Part shown: positions 51,101 to 61,272 of the stretch, in pieces | Layout: each line of letters opens with the position of its first letter | How positions within the stretch are numbered: position 1 is the first letter of the stretch | Origin: Ooceraea biroi | Taxonomy: Eukaryota > Arthropoda > Insecta > Hymenoptera > Formicidae | DNA: 64,000 nucleotides | Reading direction: 5' to 3' | Assembly: GCF_003672135.1 (NCBI RefSeq) | Contig: NC_039509.1 | Coordinates: 6,076,001 to 6,140,000 of the forward strand | Notes under the pieces: model-generated | Seen by the model: the letters and a program-made list of their open reading frames with translations, nothing else | Told to the model about the DNA's origin: nothing | Databases searched by the model: none | Translations under genes and position numbers: made by a program

Positions 51101-53740
51101 CAAATTACCGCCTCGCCGCAATGCGCGGTTATTTTGCTGGGACAGTAAAAATTAATCGGCTCGCAGGCATCGAGTTGCATCGCGTAAAACGAGTAATTCA
51201 GCGGCTCGAAGTACTCGTCTTCATAAGCAAATTAACTCTCAAATAAGCAAATTACTTTGCTCTCGAATTAACTTAAAATATTTCTATTTCAGTGCACCGA
51301 GGTGACGGTTTTTGTCTCAATCGTAAATTTCTCTACAGTTACCCTTGTTATACTTGTTACCCGTTGAAATAGAGATACGAGAACTGAAATAGCTTTTTAG
51401 CAGCTTGTCAGAAATGCCATACTTGATCGATTATTACGAATATGGCGAGCACGTAACGTCCTCCGCTGAAAATGAAGACAGGGAGAAAAAAAAATATTGG
51501 TTAAAACTATCAAGCTTGACCATATAATGGACGACGAAAAACTGGAAAGATTAAAAAAATGTTATGTTGATAAACGGCTGTAAGATCTTATAAAAACACG
51601 CACGCCGACTCGTGAAAAGAGATTAATTCCAGTACATGTCACATAAATCAAAATCTATTTAGAAGCTATAAATGCCGGATTAAATTATGATGGACTTTAT
51701 TGATATCGCCCAATATTCTGTAACAATGAACATAAAGCTGATAAATTGCGCTTTAAATATTATCGAGTGTTGAATGAAACAATGAAAATTCGCAAATGAA
51801 TGTTTTATGGGTTACATACGCAAATTTAATGTCGTATCGCGTAGAGCCTAGCTAACAACGTGAAATGATATTGATCGTACGTAAATAATATGCGTACAAA
51901 TATGTCGATCACACGTTTGCATTCGTATGCGAACGAAACTGACGTGGACGATCGTACATGTGAAAATGCATAGATGTACGTCAAAAGTTGTATTTTTCGC
52001 GCTTATACATAGAATTGACACGTTCACGCTTTTGTCACCGATGTCATTTCATGCAGGCATCAAAAGTGAAACTTTTCGGTTACTTATAAATTCCATTCAT
52101 ACAGAATAGGACATAAAGATTGTCCAGTTACTGCAGACGAAATAAATACTCCTATCTCGTTCAAGATTTCGTTGTAAGCTCTTTCCTTCACGCGCGTTAC
52201 AGAGACAAGAAATTTCTATACTTGGTGAAAATTTATGTATAATACGTATAAAACCACACGTGCACCTTCTAACGCACTGATCGTATTTAGCCAAATCGAA
52301 AGCATCGATCAGGCCGATTCGCGATCCGTGGCTCGTAAAGTGTATAGAGTTCATATATTTCGTTGTCTCGGAAAGAGGGAGAGACAGAAAGAGAGAGGTG
52401 CCGGCAAAGGGAGAGCGCTTTTCGTGTTACGACATTCAGCTGCACTCTAAGAAAAATGACCCGTCTCGTAGTTTCTCCCTCTCGTAACGAAAAATCCGTC
52501 CCCGGCGATATATCAGATCGCATCGCGTCTAAAACCGATGGTGCAACTTTTGTCCAATAACGCGATACGTAAGCGTCCGTATATACGGCCGGCGAAACCC
52601 AGCCGGGGTAGATAGATATATTTGCGCGATACATTGGGAAACCCCAGCCCGCGCTGGCTCTCTATCCTTTCGGCTTCGATCTCTATGCTGGAACAGTCAG
52701 TGACATTATTCTTTAGCGAATTGCCGATGCGCGGCTCTTTGTCGTAACCAGAAACGGCGAGAACACTCGTCATTCCGCGCGTGCAAAACATTATATGAAA
52801 TAAAACCCAAGTATTGTTGCAAAAACAAGAACTTATGACTGAAAATAAAGGGATGAGGAAAAACCATTGATTTAAGGCTGTCCTACGTTACGCAGAAATA
52901 ATTATGCAATAAAAGTGACACATGAGAATCTGATTTTTATTTACTTGTATTTTTATTAACTTAAACTTAAAGGGAACGTGTGGGGTAAGGATGGTATTAC
53001 AGGGTGGCAATATCTTCATGACGTACGCGATGGTTACGTGTATGAACGTCACCATGTTAGAAGAAACGGCGACCCTGCGGGACCAGTACATGCGCGGAAA
53101 AACCTATAATACGTCGCACACATCAAGCTTTTTTTTCTCTTTTTCTCCTATTGCGTCGTATAACGTTCGGAAGGGAAAATGATATAGGTTAAAAGTACGT
53201 GAGCGAAATATTTTACGCGCGTCCCCGCGGCCAGCCGGAAATACGGAGTACCATAGTGAGTTCCTATCCTCGAACGACACCGGCGGACTCTGGCGAAAGC
53301 AAAACTTAGGATGGGAAACTATATTGCATTTTTACAGAGTCTTCCGATAGATACACGACCTGTATCCAGAACTTGTTACATGAACAGAGAATTAAGTTTA
53401 CAGTTCGTTAACGCAGTTGAAAAGAACAGATAGCAGAATCAAATTACAGAAGTACATCATTATTAAATCATTAATTAAACTATCAGAACGACGTATCGTT
53501 GTGTAATTGAATTAATTTCACATTTTAAACCAAGAAACCTTCTGTCAATTATCAACGTCTTATCTTTAAATAAATCAACAAATTTTTATCATAATATAAG
53601 TAATAATAATGTGACAAAATTTAAAAAATAACAACTACGCGAAATATATTTTTGATAAATAAATTTCAAATAAAGAAACAATGACAGAGGCGAACCTGGG
53701 AGCCTTTAAGGAACAAAGCGGGTGCGACGAAAGGATAAAA

Positions 53741-53902
53741 ATGCGTGCCATACTTTTACGACTCTTCGTAATGTGCGGGGCATATGGCAGTGTGGCGGCT
53801 GTCGCTCCTTTACAGCATCGGCTTCTACTTCACCCTTCTCCGACTTCGACGTTTCGATATTCCGTCCACGCGCGCCAAGATCACCAGGTGGTAAAAACTT
53901 AA
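53741..53902 (+). CDS. Hypothetical 53-aa secreted peptide or signal-peptide exon
   Basis: The ATG at 53741 follows AAAA, a good insect start context. The reading opens with a clear signal-peptide shape (MRAILLRLFVMCGAYGSVAA) followed by a short His/Pro/Arg-rich segment. It could be a complete 53-residue precursor ending at TAA 53900. Alternatively it could be a first exon, because CAG|GTGGTA at 53887/53888 is a plausible donor. I see no partner exon downstream before the convergent SPAG17 gene, and I do not recognise the family. Chance occurrence is quite possible. Confidence 0.3.
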   Translation: MRAILLRLFVMCGAYGSVAAVAPLQHRLLLHPSPTSTFRYSVHARQDHQVVKT

Positions 53903-54211
53903 ATGAGGAACGAGTGCAACGACTTTGGAGACGTTGCGATACTTAAAAATCTTTTTCGCGTAGTCAAACAAAGGATACAAAAATTGAAAAATTTATGGGG
54001 AAAAGAAATTAGAATTTTCGTATAATTTTAAAAAATAGATGAAGAAAATATAATATAAAGAAAATGATGAATACAAATTACTATAAAATAATCATCATCT
54101 GGAAGAACAAAAGTTTGAGAACATTTTCGCCAGAACGAAGTCTCAGTGTGATTAATTTAATCGCAATAGCTTTACTTTCGTAAATTAACATTCGTAACAA
54201 AAATAATTCTT

Positions 54212-54217
54212 TTTATT
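54212..54217 (-). promoter_or_regulatory. Candidate poly(A) signal of SPAG17-like gene
   Basis: An AATAAA on the minus strand about 55 nt past the stop codon. Location and motif fit a short 3' UTR. Confidence 0.45.
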
Positions 54218-54271
54218 TCTATCATTAACAAACTTATCTCCTTTTTTGGAAATACGATTTTTTTTCTATAC

Positions 54272-54637
54272 TTAAATTGCCTCATTGACGAGGTCTTTCA
54301 TTAAAGAATAGCCCGAGTTAGCAATAGTTTGAAAGTATGGCATAATGATTCGCTTCCTCATACACTGTTTATACCACTCGTATTCCTCCTTCATCGAACC
54401 TCTTTGTTGAAGTAACTCCGCAAGACGGCTCGACTGCCGAACAGCTTCCGTGCTCACTTTAATGAGCTTACCTCGAAGGCTTCTGACGTACGTCTCGACG
54501 TCAATGCTTTTCCTAACGCCGAGAGCCAGCTCGCGCAGTTCTTCCTCTTCCGAACTCTTGTAATCATTTTCAACTTCGCAGGCTCGACTGGGTCCAGTCG
54601 CGCAAAATAGCCGACATTTGTCACCATCACGGAACAC
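54272..54637 (-). CDS. SPAG17: SPAG17-like terminal exon 9
   Basis: Acceptor CTTCCACCCAG|GTG, stop TAA at 54272-54274. It codes a mostly helical, charged 121-residue end with EEEELREL and YKQCMRKRIIMPYF, the latter like the NRIIPPFF run of SPAG17. No ASH-like beta-sandwich follows the stop. Confidence 0.85.
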   Translation of the reverse strand: MFRDGDKCRLFCATGPSRACEVENDYKSSEEEELRELALGVRKSIDVETYVRSLRGKLIKVSTEAVRQSSRLAELLQQRGSMKEEYEWYKQCMRKRIIMPYFQTIANSGYSLMKDLVNEAI

Positions 54638-57600
54638 CTGGGTGGAAGAAAAGTGCATAATCGAAGAAAACCCAGCCGGCAATATCGCTCATATTACGAG
54701 ATTTTAAAAATAGAATGGATTTCGCTTAAAGCACTAGCGTGTGTGTAACATTTTGCCTTCAACGTTATGCCCAATTAATAATTTGATACTCTTAGTTAAT
54801 GGAAAATGCAATTTCGAGTTAAATTTATCGTCAATTCGAGTGAAAGATAATATTTGCGATATGTCGATTATATAAATGATATAAATATTTTCAATGTATT
54901 TCTGTTTTCTCTTCATTTTTTTCGAAATGAAATAAACTAATATTTAAAATGTAAGTTTGAATATCATGCATAAAGATACGTTTACATTTGGTATATTAAA
55001 TGTCTGACTGTGTACAAAATAATGTTTAAAAATTTTAATAAACACAAATAGTAAGGGAGAAAAATTTTAAAAAGTTTCGATATTAAATTTGTCTACTTAC
55101 AAATATCCAGTAAAGTCCCATGGCTCTCTGCATATCGATCAGAATGTTTCTGTCTGCCTCTTTAATGCCGAAGAAAATGCGCACTCGCAATAACTTCGGC
55201 AGCGATAGCTCATTTCGCTTTGTTAAAACTTCGTTCTGCATCTTTTCAGGAACTACCTGATTTCTTTTGCCAAAGGGGAACAGCCAGTTATACGGAGAAG
55301 AAGTACTTCGCAATAATTTACTCCTTTGATAATCCATTCGTTTGTCAGATGAAATCTGCGCAAAATTTTGTTGCAAGATATTTATCGGATTTCATTCATT
55401 ACGTCGAGATAAACGTAAATACATGCTTTGCGACTTGCAGAGAAGAAGACCGAGAATGATTTAAAATGAATATTTAAATCGTTATAAAATTGACGTAATT
55501 TTTTTTTATACAATCATAGGACAGACAAGTGTACAATTTAAGCGCAAGTATTTTATAATTATTAATGAACTATTAATAATTATAAAATACAAACGCGCTC
55601 TATATCGTCACGATTATCTAACCCGGTACTGATAGGATAGTTCCTTTGATCTCAACTTCGGTTCCACCGGCACAAATGTAATCAAGCGACGAAGTTCCGG
55701 TCGACGTGAAATTGGATACTGGATCATACTCGTCTCGTCACCGAAGACGGCTGCCACCTCTTGTTCGCGTCTAACCGATCGATGAAGGTATTCGCGAGCT
55801 GTCAGATCGCGATTCATCGCGAAAATTCTGTATTGACTCCTCGCAGGAAACTTGAGCATTTTGCAATATCGTTCGTGTTTGCGATGGATTCTCGCCTGTG
55901 ACTTGGCACGCTGTTCTTCGCTGTTTCTTCTTTCTCCGTTGTGTTCGGGAACATCGTCGTCGTCATCGTTACGCTCGTGTCCTCCTTCTACACATAGATC
56001 AGTTTCAAGATGAAAACTCGTGGAACCGTCACTTTTGACCTCGAGCGCGTTTCCGAAGATGTCGGTGGTGGTGAGAATCGTTCGCGAACTGGTTTGGACG
56101 AAGTCCCAAAACTTGAGAGTCGTCGACGACTTTCCGCCGCAGGTAGCGCACATCTCCGTGAGCAGCACGCGATCATCACGGGTCTAACGACGCCCTGGTA
56201 TTAGTTCAGCAGGGAAAAAGAAACGATAGCGGTCGATAGTGCGCGTTTTTACGGAAAAACCACGGTGGTCGGACTTTAATTTCCACAGTAAAATTCTAGA
56301 GCTTTCTGCAAACCGGTGCTGACAATGGCGCATGAAAACTTCGATATTACGCACCGAGAATTTCATCATTGATATTACAGCTATTATTATCGCGCACGTG
56401 TTCCTGAGGCGCGACGTTGATTACCTTCAGATTAAGTTCGTCCTCTATTGAAACTTCATAATGACCTCTTCCCGATACGCTGACGTGAAGATCGTCGGGC
56501 ATTGATAAAGTATACCCAACTGCTGACTGATCGTAGGATACGATGGCATAGTCTTTATGTTCCACGCGGAAAGTCAACAAGACCGAGACAAAGCCGTCTA
56601 CGAGCGAGAACCTTTTCAGCTTCTCTTGCCAGTCGATATACGTAACGGGTGAATTCTTCATGGGAGAATTCACCATCGGAAGATGAAAGAATTGTATTAC
56701 CGTTGTATTCCTTTGTCTCCTTTGTCATGAATCCAAAATATCGTTGCAACTCGTCCTGTGACCACTCGCATGTTATTGATTCTTTTTCTATCACATAATT
56801 CGTGATGATACGTGTACCGTCTGAAAAAGGAATAATGACAAAATTAATGATAGATCGCATCGAATAATATATTTTTCAACATATTAATTATATGCACCGG
56901 AAAAGGTAACGATCAACTCTCCGTTTGAACGGAGCAGCGTATCAGTGCCATCGGCACGACGTGTGAACATCTCCCCGACTTCGTAGTCCGATATCGTCCT
57001 GACGAGCAATCGATCGTGTTCACTTACGAGCAAATCGTTCAACATCTCGTAGTGTCGACCGTCGTAATTCACCACCGAGTATCGTAACACTTTCCCCGTA
57101 ACAAACATCTCCATTATCAGTGGATCGCCTCTGTTGCTCTAATACAAAGTATTTGGAGGTAATCCGCATAAGTGTTAAATATATTTTGTTATTAATAATA
57201 AGCAGTAAATATTTTTCTCTTTGTAATCAATCTCATAACCATTATAATTAATAAAATCAAGGCACTCATTATAATTAATAACTGAAATTCTGCGGAATAA
57301 AAATTTTACGGTCATCTTCGAGGCGCAAAGATAAAAGAAAAGAAAAGAAAAACAGTGCGACCGAAGTGAAAACTATCGTCAAAACCTCAATTATCGGAAT
57401 CGTTTGAGTGAGTTTTGCGTTCCAATTGGGACGAAACTTAACGATCACACGCTCGCTCCCTGACAGTACGTGCTGTTTCGTCGGTTGAATGTCCACGATC
57501 GATCCGTCGAAATGCGACTCCGTGGAACCTATGACTTTTTCCCCGTGCTCGGCCATCCCTGATTGCCTCGAGCCGTTTCTCCTAAGTTCTGCCACGGAGG

Positions 57601-60600
57601 AATCTCAATTCAACCGAAAAATTCCGTTTACCCTGACAGTTGACCCACGTTCTCGTATAAATACCTTTCAGGGTGGTTTCAGCTGTCTGGCGGATGAATT
57701 CATCGTGCGATCGCGGCTCGTCGAAATCCATGCACGTCACGATGACGCCATTCGGACGGAGGATGACGACAGTATTGTCGTCCAGATACTTTAGGACGGT
57801 TCCGTTTCTGAGAAAGTTCCGGCAGACTTCACGAGCTGCACCTGCGCGCCCGGGACATTTCGGGACGTACGATTGCCGAATGCAAAATGGATTTTTGGTG
57901 CTGTCCCCGATAGTCGGTTCTATCAATAACCCCGAAGGCCATGAAGCACGGAAGTCGAAAGCCAAATTTTGCCGCTGGCAATCGAACGAGTTCTGAACTG
58001 CGGCTAACGCGAAGGAAAAAAAAAGCATTCAGCTGACGGAGACATCTCTTTTCCCCGTGAAAACTACCTCTGCCGTCACCGGTTATTCTCCGATCATCTC
58101 TCTAATCATTACTCGATAAATAATGGAGCATTGAGCGAGCGTGATTGCAATTAGCGTTTCTGGAACGCGTATCGATTACCTAGCTCTTGCACGTTTCGAC
58201 AGAAACTCAGCACGGCTCCTCTTTTCGTAGTTAAGTGAAATGTGTCCGGCGACTGATGGTGACCAACTCTGCTAGACAATCGTAAAGTGCAGCACTGTAA
58301 AGTAACAGCGACGCGCAAACTGAAGTCCCCATGAAGCCAGTCCTCGAGTTCAACTCGCACCGATGTATCGGCCAAAGGAAACTTTTTGCTATGATGAATC
58401 ACTTGAACACGAAGACGCTCGAGATCGTATCCGAGGACGTCGCGCGATTCCTCCTCCTCGGCACATCCGAACGATAGAATTTGTTTCGCCGGTAAAAAGG
58501 ACGTATCGACGTCATCTATCTTTGGGTCCGATTTTTTCTCGGTCATCGACGTTTTTCCGTTTGTGAGCGCGCCATCCGACGATTCGCTCTCGCTGTTTGG
58601 CGCCTCATTTCGTTTCTGCCTTGTCACTTTTCTACCCCCGATCCCTGTTATCGTTCCTTCTCCCCGTGTTTCCGAAATTTTCTTTCGCGCGTCACGATCC
58701 GGACTCTCCTTTAAGTAGCGCGCTTTCAGAGAATCCGGAAGCATGAAGCACTCGTCCTCGAATATAATCGTCTCCTCTTTCATCTCGATGGATTTCTTCG
58801 TAAATCTTCCTGTCAGATCCGTCGCGCGCGATCGACGCGTCTCCCGCCCTCGCCGCTTAATCCAATTCTCTTCCTCTCCCACGATGTATTTGCAGAATTC
58901 CCAAAGTCCTACGGGTGTGCGTATGCTTGACAGACGTCTTCTCTCGGATGTGGTGCCCACCTCGATGTTGTTGCTAAAGTAAAGCAGCATCGAATCCGTT
59001 GGTTCAAAGTACCGAGCCGCAAAACGATCGAAACTTTGGAAACACTCGTGGACGACCTGAAGAAAAACTCGACCCGAGAGTAACTCGACGTCCTCGTATT
59101 CGTCGAGACTCGGTCTCTCGTAACTTCTCGTTCTCCAGACATTCTTGAACAAATATCCCGGAAGCAGGGTTTCCTTGGTGTCCGTTAACGCGAATAAGAG
59201 CGGACAGTCTGTGAACGCGACTACCGGCTTGTCGTAATCGATCTCGGTGTCGCTCTTAAAACGACGTAGACGACTGAACATCGTGGACGACGATTCTGTC
59301 ACGAGATCTGGCGCGCTCTGCGTTCTCCGTATCGTCGATCCCGTACATTTCAGTTCTGTCAATTTGCCTGTCAACAACTGTGCTTTTATCTCACGGCTAT
59401 TAGGAAAGATCCATTTTTCAAACATCAGGAGGTGCAAGTAAGCAACCGCTTCCTCGTAACCGACCGTATGTCTTCCATTAAGCAGACGAACGATATTATT
59501 TATGTGACACATATATGCTTCGCTTTTGGATTTCGTCGGTATTTTGTGATTCCGCCAAATATTAATTATTCTTCGATCTCGCAGGACACGCAGAACTCCA
59601 TCGTCCAGATTAATCGATCCGGAAAGACTAGTGATCATGGCTAGAACGTCCGCATATGGTACAACTTCAAGATAAGCAGGCTGTGATGAGCGACTAATGC
59701 TAATATATTCATCAGAAAGCTCGTACTTGCGGTCAAGCAGTATGAGTTTGTCTCGCACGATGGACACGGGAATACGCTCAGCAATCGTTGACGAGTTCAC
59801 GTGGCGCGTATCGCTGAATCTTGTATCATCAGGAGTGCACTTACTGGGAAATCCTGCCAGATTAGACTCAACTTGCAGCAACATCGCGGACAGTATCAAC
59901 GGAGCATTGATGTATTCGTTAGGTATATCTTTTAATGCGTCCTCATAAATTTTAGTATCCATTTTCTCGTCTTTATCAGCAATCCTTTTCTCCAGTTTCA
60001 TGCATCCGAGATACTCCGCGTGTTGTCGGCGAAGATCGTTCAAATGACGCAAGATAAGGAGTGCTTTATCATACATATCCCGCTTCAGAGACTCTTTCTC
60101 GGTGATATTGGACGTTTCTGGCAAGCTCGGTAGATAGAAGGTAAGAACGGCTATATCAGAATATGCCGGATACGCTGATAGATTGGCGAATCGTTGGTGC
60201 GTGACTGTCCAAAATTTCAACAGCGCGTTTTTACCCTCGATATGGTAATCTTGAGGAAAGCGCGATCCGTCTTCAAGTGTCGAGTCTTTCTCTCCCGTGT
60301 CGCAATACATGATGTATCGTTCTGGGCCAGAAGTTCTAACTTCTAATATGCAACTCAGAGGGACTCCGACGTGCAATAGTTCTGCTGGTAAATCGGGATC
60401 ACGAAACCCACTAAGTACAACGTACAGATTTGGTTCGTCTAAAGGTACAGCATCCCCGTGCAAAGGAGCGCTCGCTTTGCCAGTGAGCGCGTACTCGCTC
60501 TCGCTGTCAGCTTTTCGATGTGAGATTCCGCTTCCCGTGGAAACTGAATAATGAAATTAATATCGTTATACAAACTTCTAAAATTCCCAGAAACGTATGA

Positions 60601-61272
60601 TAAAAAATTAACGTTCAGTTAACCGAGAAAATTTAATAGAATTTCTTTATTACTTTCACAAAATGTAACGGATATCGATTATTTATTTATCAAACAGAGG
60701 ACAGTGAAATATACTTATCACTATTATATAGTTGCGTCATATCGCTAAAGGCTCGTCGTTACTTTCCTCGAAAGGAAAATGATTAATATATGTCGTTTAC
60801 TTGCACCGTCGATATTTCGGGGTGCTCGATCTTCAATTCCGTGGCCCAGATCCGCCTTAAGTCTCCCGATGTGCTCGATTTTCGTGCGATAAATCAGATA
60901 CTTGATGATCCGTGCCACGAGCCAGGTAGACAGATGGCCATTGTTTTCGTCCAGAACCATACTCGCGTAATGACAGATACCCTCGATGGCGGAACATTTC
61001 TCCGGATCTTGTTTCGACAACGTTTTTATCGTATCTACCGCTTTTTGATAACTGAGGGAATAAATACGCGTCTGCTCGGCTTCTTCGACGGACTCGTGGA
61101 AGAGCGAGATGTAACAGCTGTGCTCGGCAATCGTCTCCATCATCATCGCCGCTATGCAATGCCAATGATCGTCGTTGATGAACATGGAATCCAATGCGGC
61201 GCTCCAATCATCCTTGTCACGTATCTTTTTCTTCCTATTAACAGCGTTAGATCGTCTAGACTTGTTTTTCAT
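54272..61272 (-). CDS. SPAG17: SPAG17 / PF6-like central-pair axonemal protein (9 exons, 1,635 aa)
   Basis: Exons in transcript order: 61272-60801, 60543-58180, 57997-57632, 57128-56898, 56820-56701, 56597-56425, 56183-55623, 55355-55101, 54637-54272. They sum to 4,908 nt, divisible by three, with matching phases. Known role of the family: SPAG17 (PF6 in Chlamydomonas) is a large scaffold of the C1a projection on the central-pair microtubules of motile cilia and sperm flagella. Recalled family landmarks appear in order: a YVVLSGF-DPDLP-LLHVGVPL block (about 198-222), DLRRQHAEYL (327-336), NEYINAPLILSAML (366-379), VFLQVVHE-LLYF (650-681), PSGLL and IRQSY blocks followed by NGTVLKYLDDNT (exon 3), repeated DGT/DGS beta-hairpin motifs (exons 4-7), and a C-terminal helical region with KRIIMPYF. 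Vertebrate SPAG17 is about 2,200 aa, so this form is shorter and stops before the C-terminal ASH-like part. In insects the likely site of action is sperm and chordotonal cilia (inference). Junctions 3/4 and 6/7 are the least certain. Confidence 0.9.
55101..55355 (-). CDS. SPAG17: SPAG17-like exon 8
   Basis: Acceptor TTTTGCGCAG|ATT and strong donor TTT|GTAAGT, phase 0 at both ends. Residues 1430-1514 include YNWLFPFGKR and LPKLLRVRIFFGIKEADRNI, consistent with the late helical region of SPAG17. Confidence 0.82.
55623..56183 (-). CDS. SPAG17: SPAG17-like exon 7
   Basis: Starts after CGTTAG with TRDDRVLLTEMCATCGG. It contains RTILTTTDIFGNALEVKSDGST, the counterpart of the SPAG17 [21 protein letters not shown] hairpin, then an acidic run (NDDDDDV) and a basic helical stretch. 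Donor CGG|GTTAGA is non-ideal but keeps phase 0 with exon 8. Confidence 0.8.
56425..56597 (-). CDS. SPAG17: SPAG17-like exon 6
   Basis: Acceptor TCTCGCTCGTAG|AC and donor AAG|GTAATC. It codes GFVSVLLTFRVEHKDYAIVSYD, similar to the MRVESSRYATVIANC stretch of SPAG17. The frame stays open past the donor; I chose AAG|GTAATC because exon 7 needs a phase-0 partner. Confidence 0.72.
56701..56820 (-). CDS. SPAG17: SPAG17-like exon 5
   Basis: Acceptor CCTTTTTCAG|AC gives DGTRIITNYVIEKESITCEW, matching the DGTRITTFY segment of SPAG17. Donor AACG|GTAATA. The open frame continues past this donor, but the homologous sequence carries on in another frame after a 103-bp intron, so the exon ends here. Confidence 0.75.
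56898..57128 (-). CDS. SPAG17: SPAG17-like exon 4
   Basis: Contains KVLRYSVVNYDGRHYEML and MFTRRADGTDTLLRSNGELIVTF, a pair of DG-type beta-hairpin motifs as in SPAG17. Donor TCCG|GTGCAT joins in phase to the next exon's ACGGTACACG. The 5' edge is uncertain: an in-frame TAG lies just upstream and the phase-compatible acceptor (ACAGAG|GC) is weak. Confidence 0.75.
57632..57997 (-). CDS. SPAG17: SPAG17-like exon 3
   Basis: Acceptor TTAGCCGCAG|TT and donor CAGG|GTAAAC. It contains WPSGLLIEPTIG, IRQSYVPK and NGTVLKYLDDNTVVILRPNG, which line up in order with the PSGLL, RQSY and GTVVKY-DGST segments of SPAG17. The exon ends near YTRTWVNCQ. Confidence 0.88.
58180..60543 (-). CDS. SPAG17: SPAG17-like exon 2 (large exon)
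   Basis: Acceptor TTATTCAG|TTTCC and donor CTAG|GTAATC give 787 full codons in one exon, the longest open reading in the window. It carries most of the recognisable SPAG17 N-terminal half. A charged, low-complexity linker (about residues 724-850) includes many Arg/Glu and Ser/Thr residues. Confidence 0.93.
60801..61272 (-). CDS. SPAG17: SPAG17-like exon 1
   Basis: The ATG at 61270-61272 is followed by a basic start (MKNKSRRSNAVNRKKK) and a helical region ending near KIEHIGRLKAD. Donor GCA A|GTAAAC. The spacing from this start to the conserved YVVLSGF block (about 197 residues) is close to that in vertebrate SPAG17, which supports this start. Confidence 0.85.

Larger units (their letters stand above)
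39795..53740. other. Gene-poor, largely AT-rich region
   Basis: Between the P450 relic and the small secreted ORF I find no supported gene. 42.8-49.7 kb is strongly AT-rich. 41.9-42.7, 50.1-51.2 and 52.1-52.8 kb are more CpG-rich. The tandem duplication at 43.2-43.5 kb and an isolated pair of good splice sites near 47.1-47.2 kb (minus strand) are the only structured items. Confidence 0.5.

Noticed and set aside
54734..54916. 60-codon minus-strand open frame in a SPAG17 intron
   Set aside because: AT-rich intron sequence with no phase-compatible splice sites to the neighbouring exons.
58363..60551. Several plus-strand open frames of 60-84 codons inside SPAG17 exon 2
   Set aside because: All are antisense to the long coding exon and show no domain.
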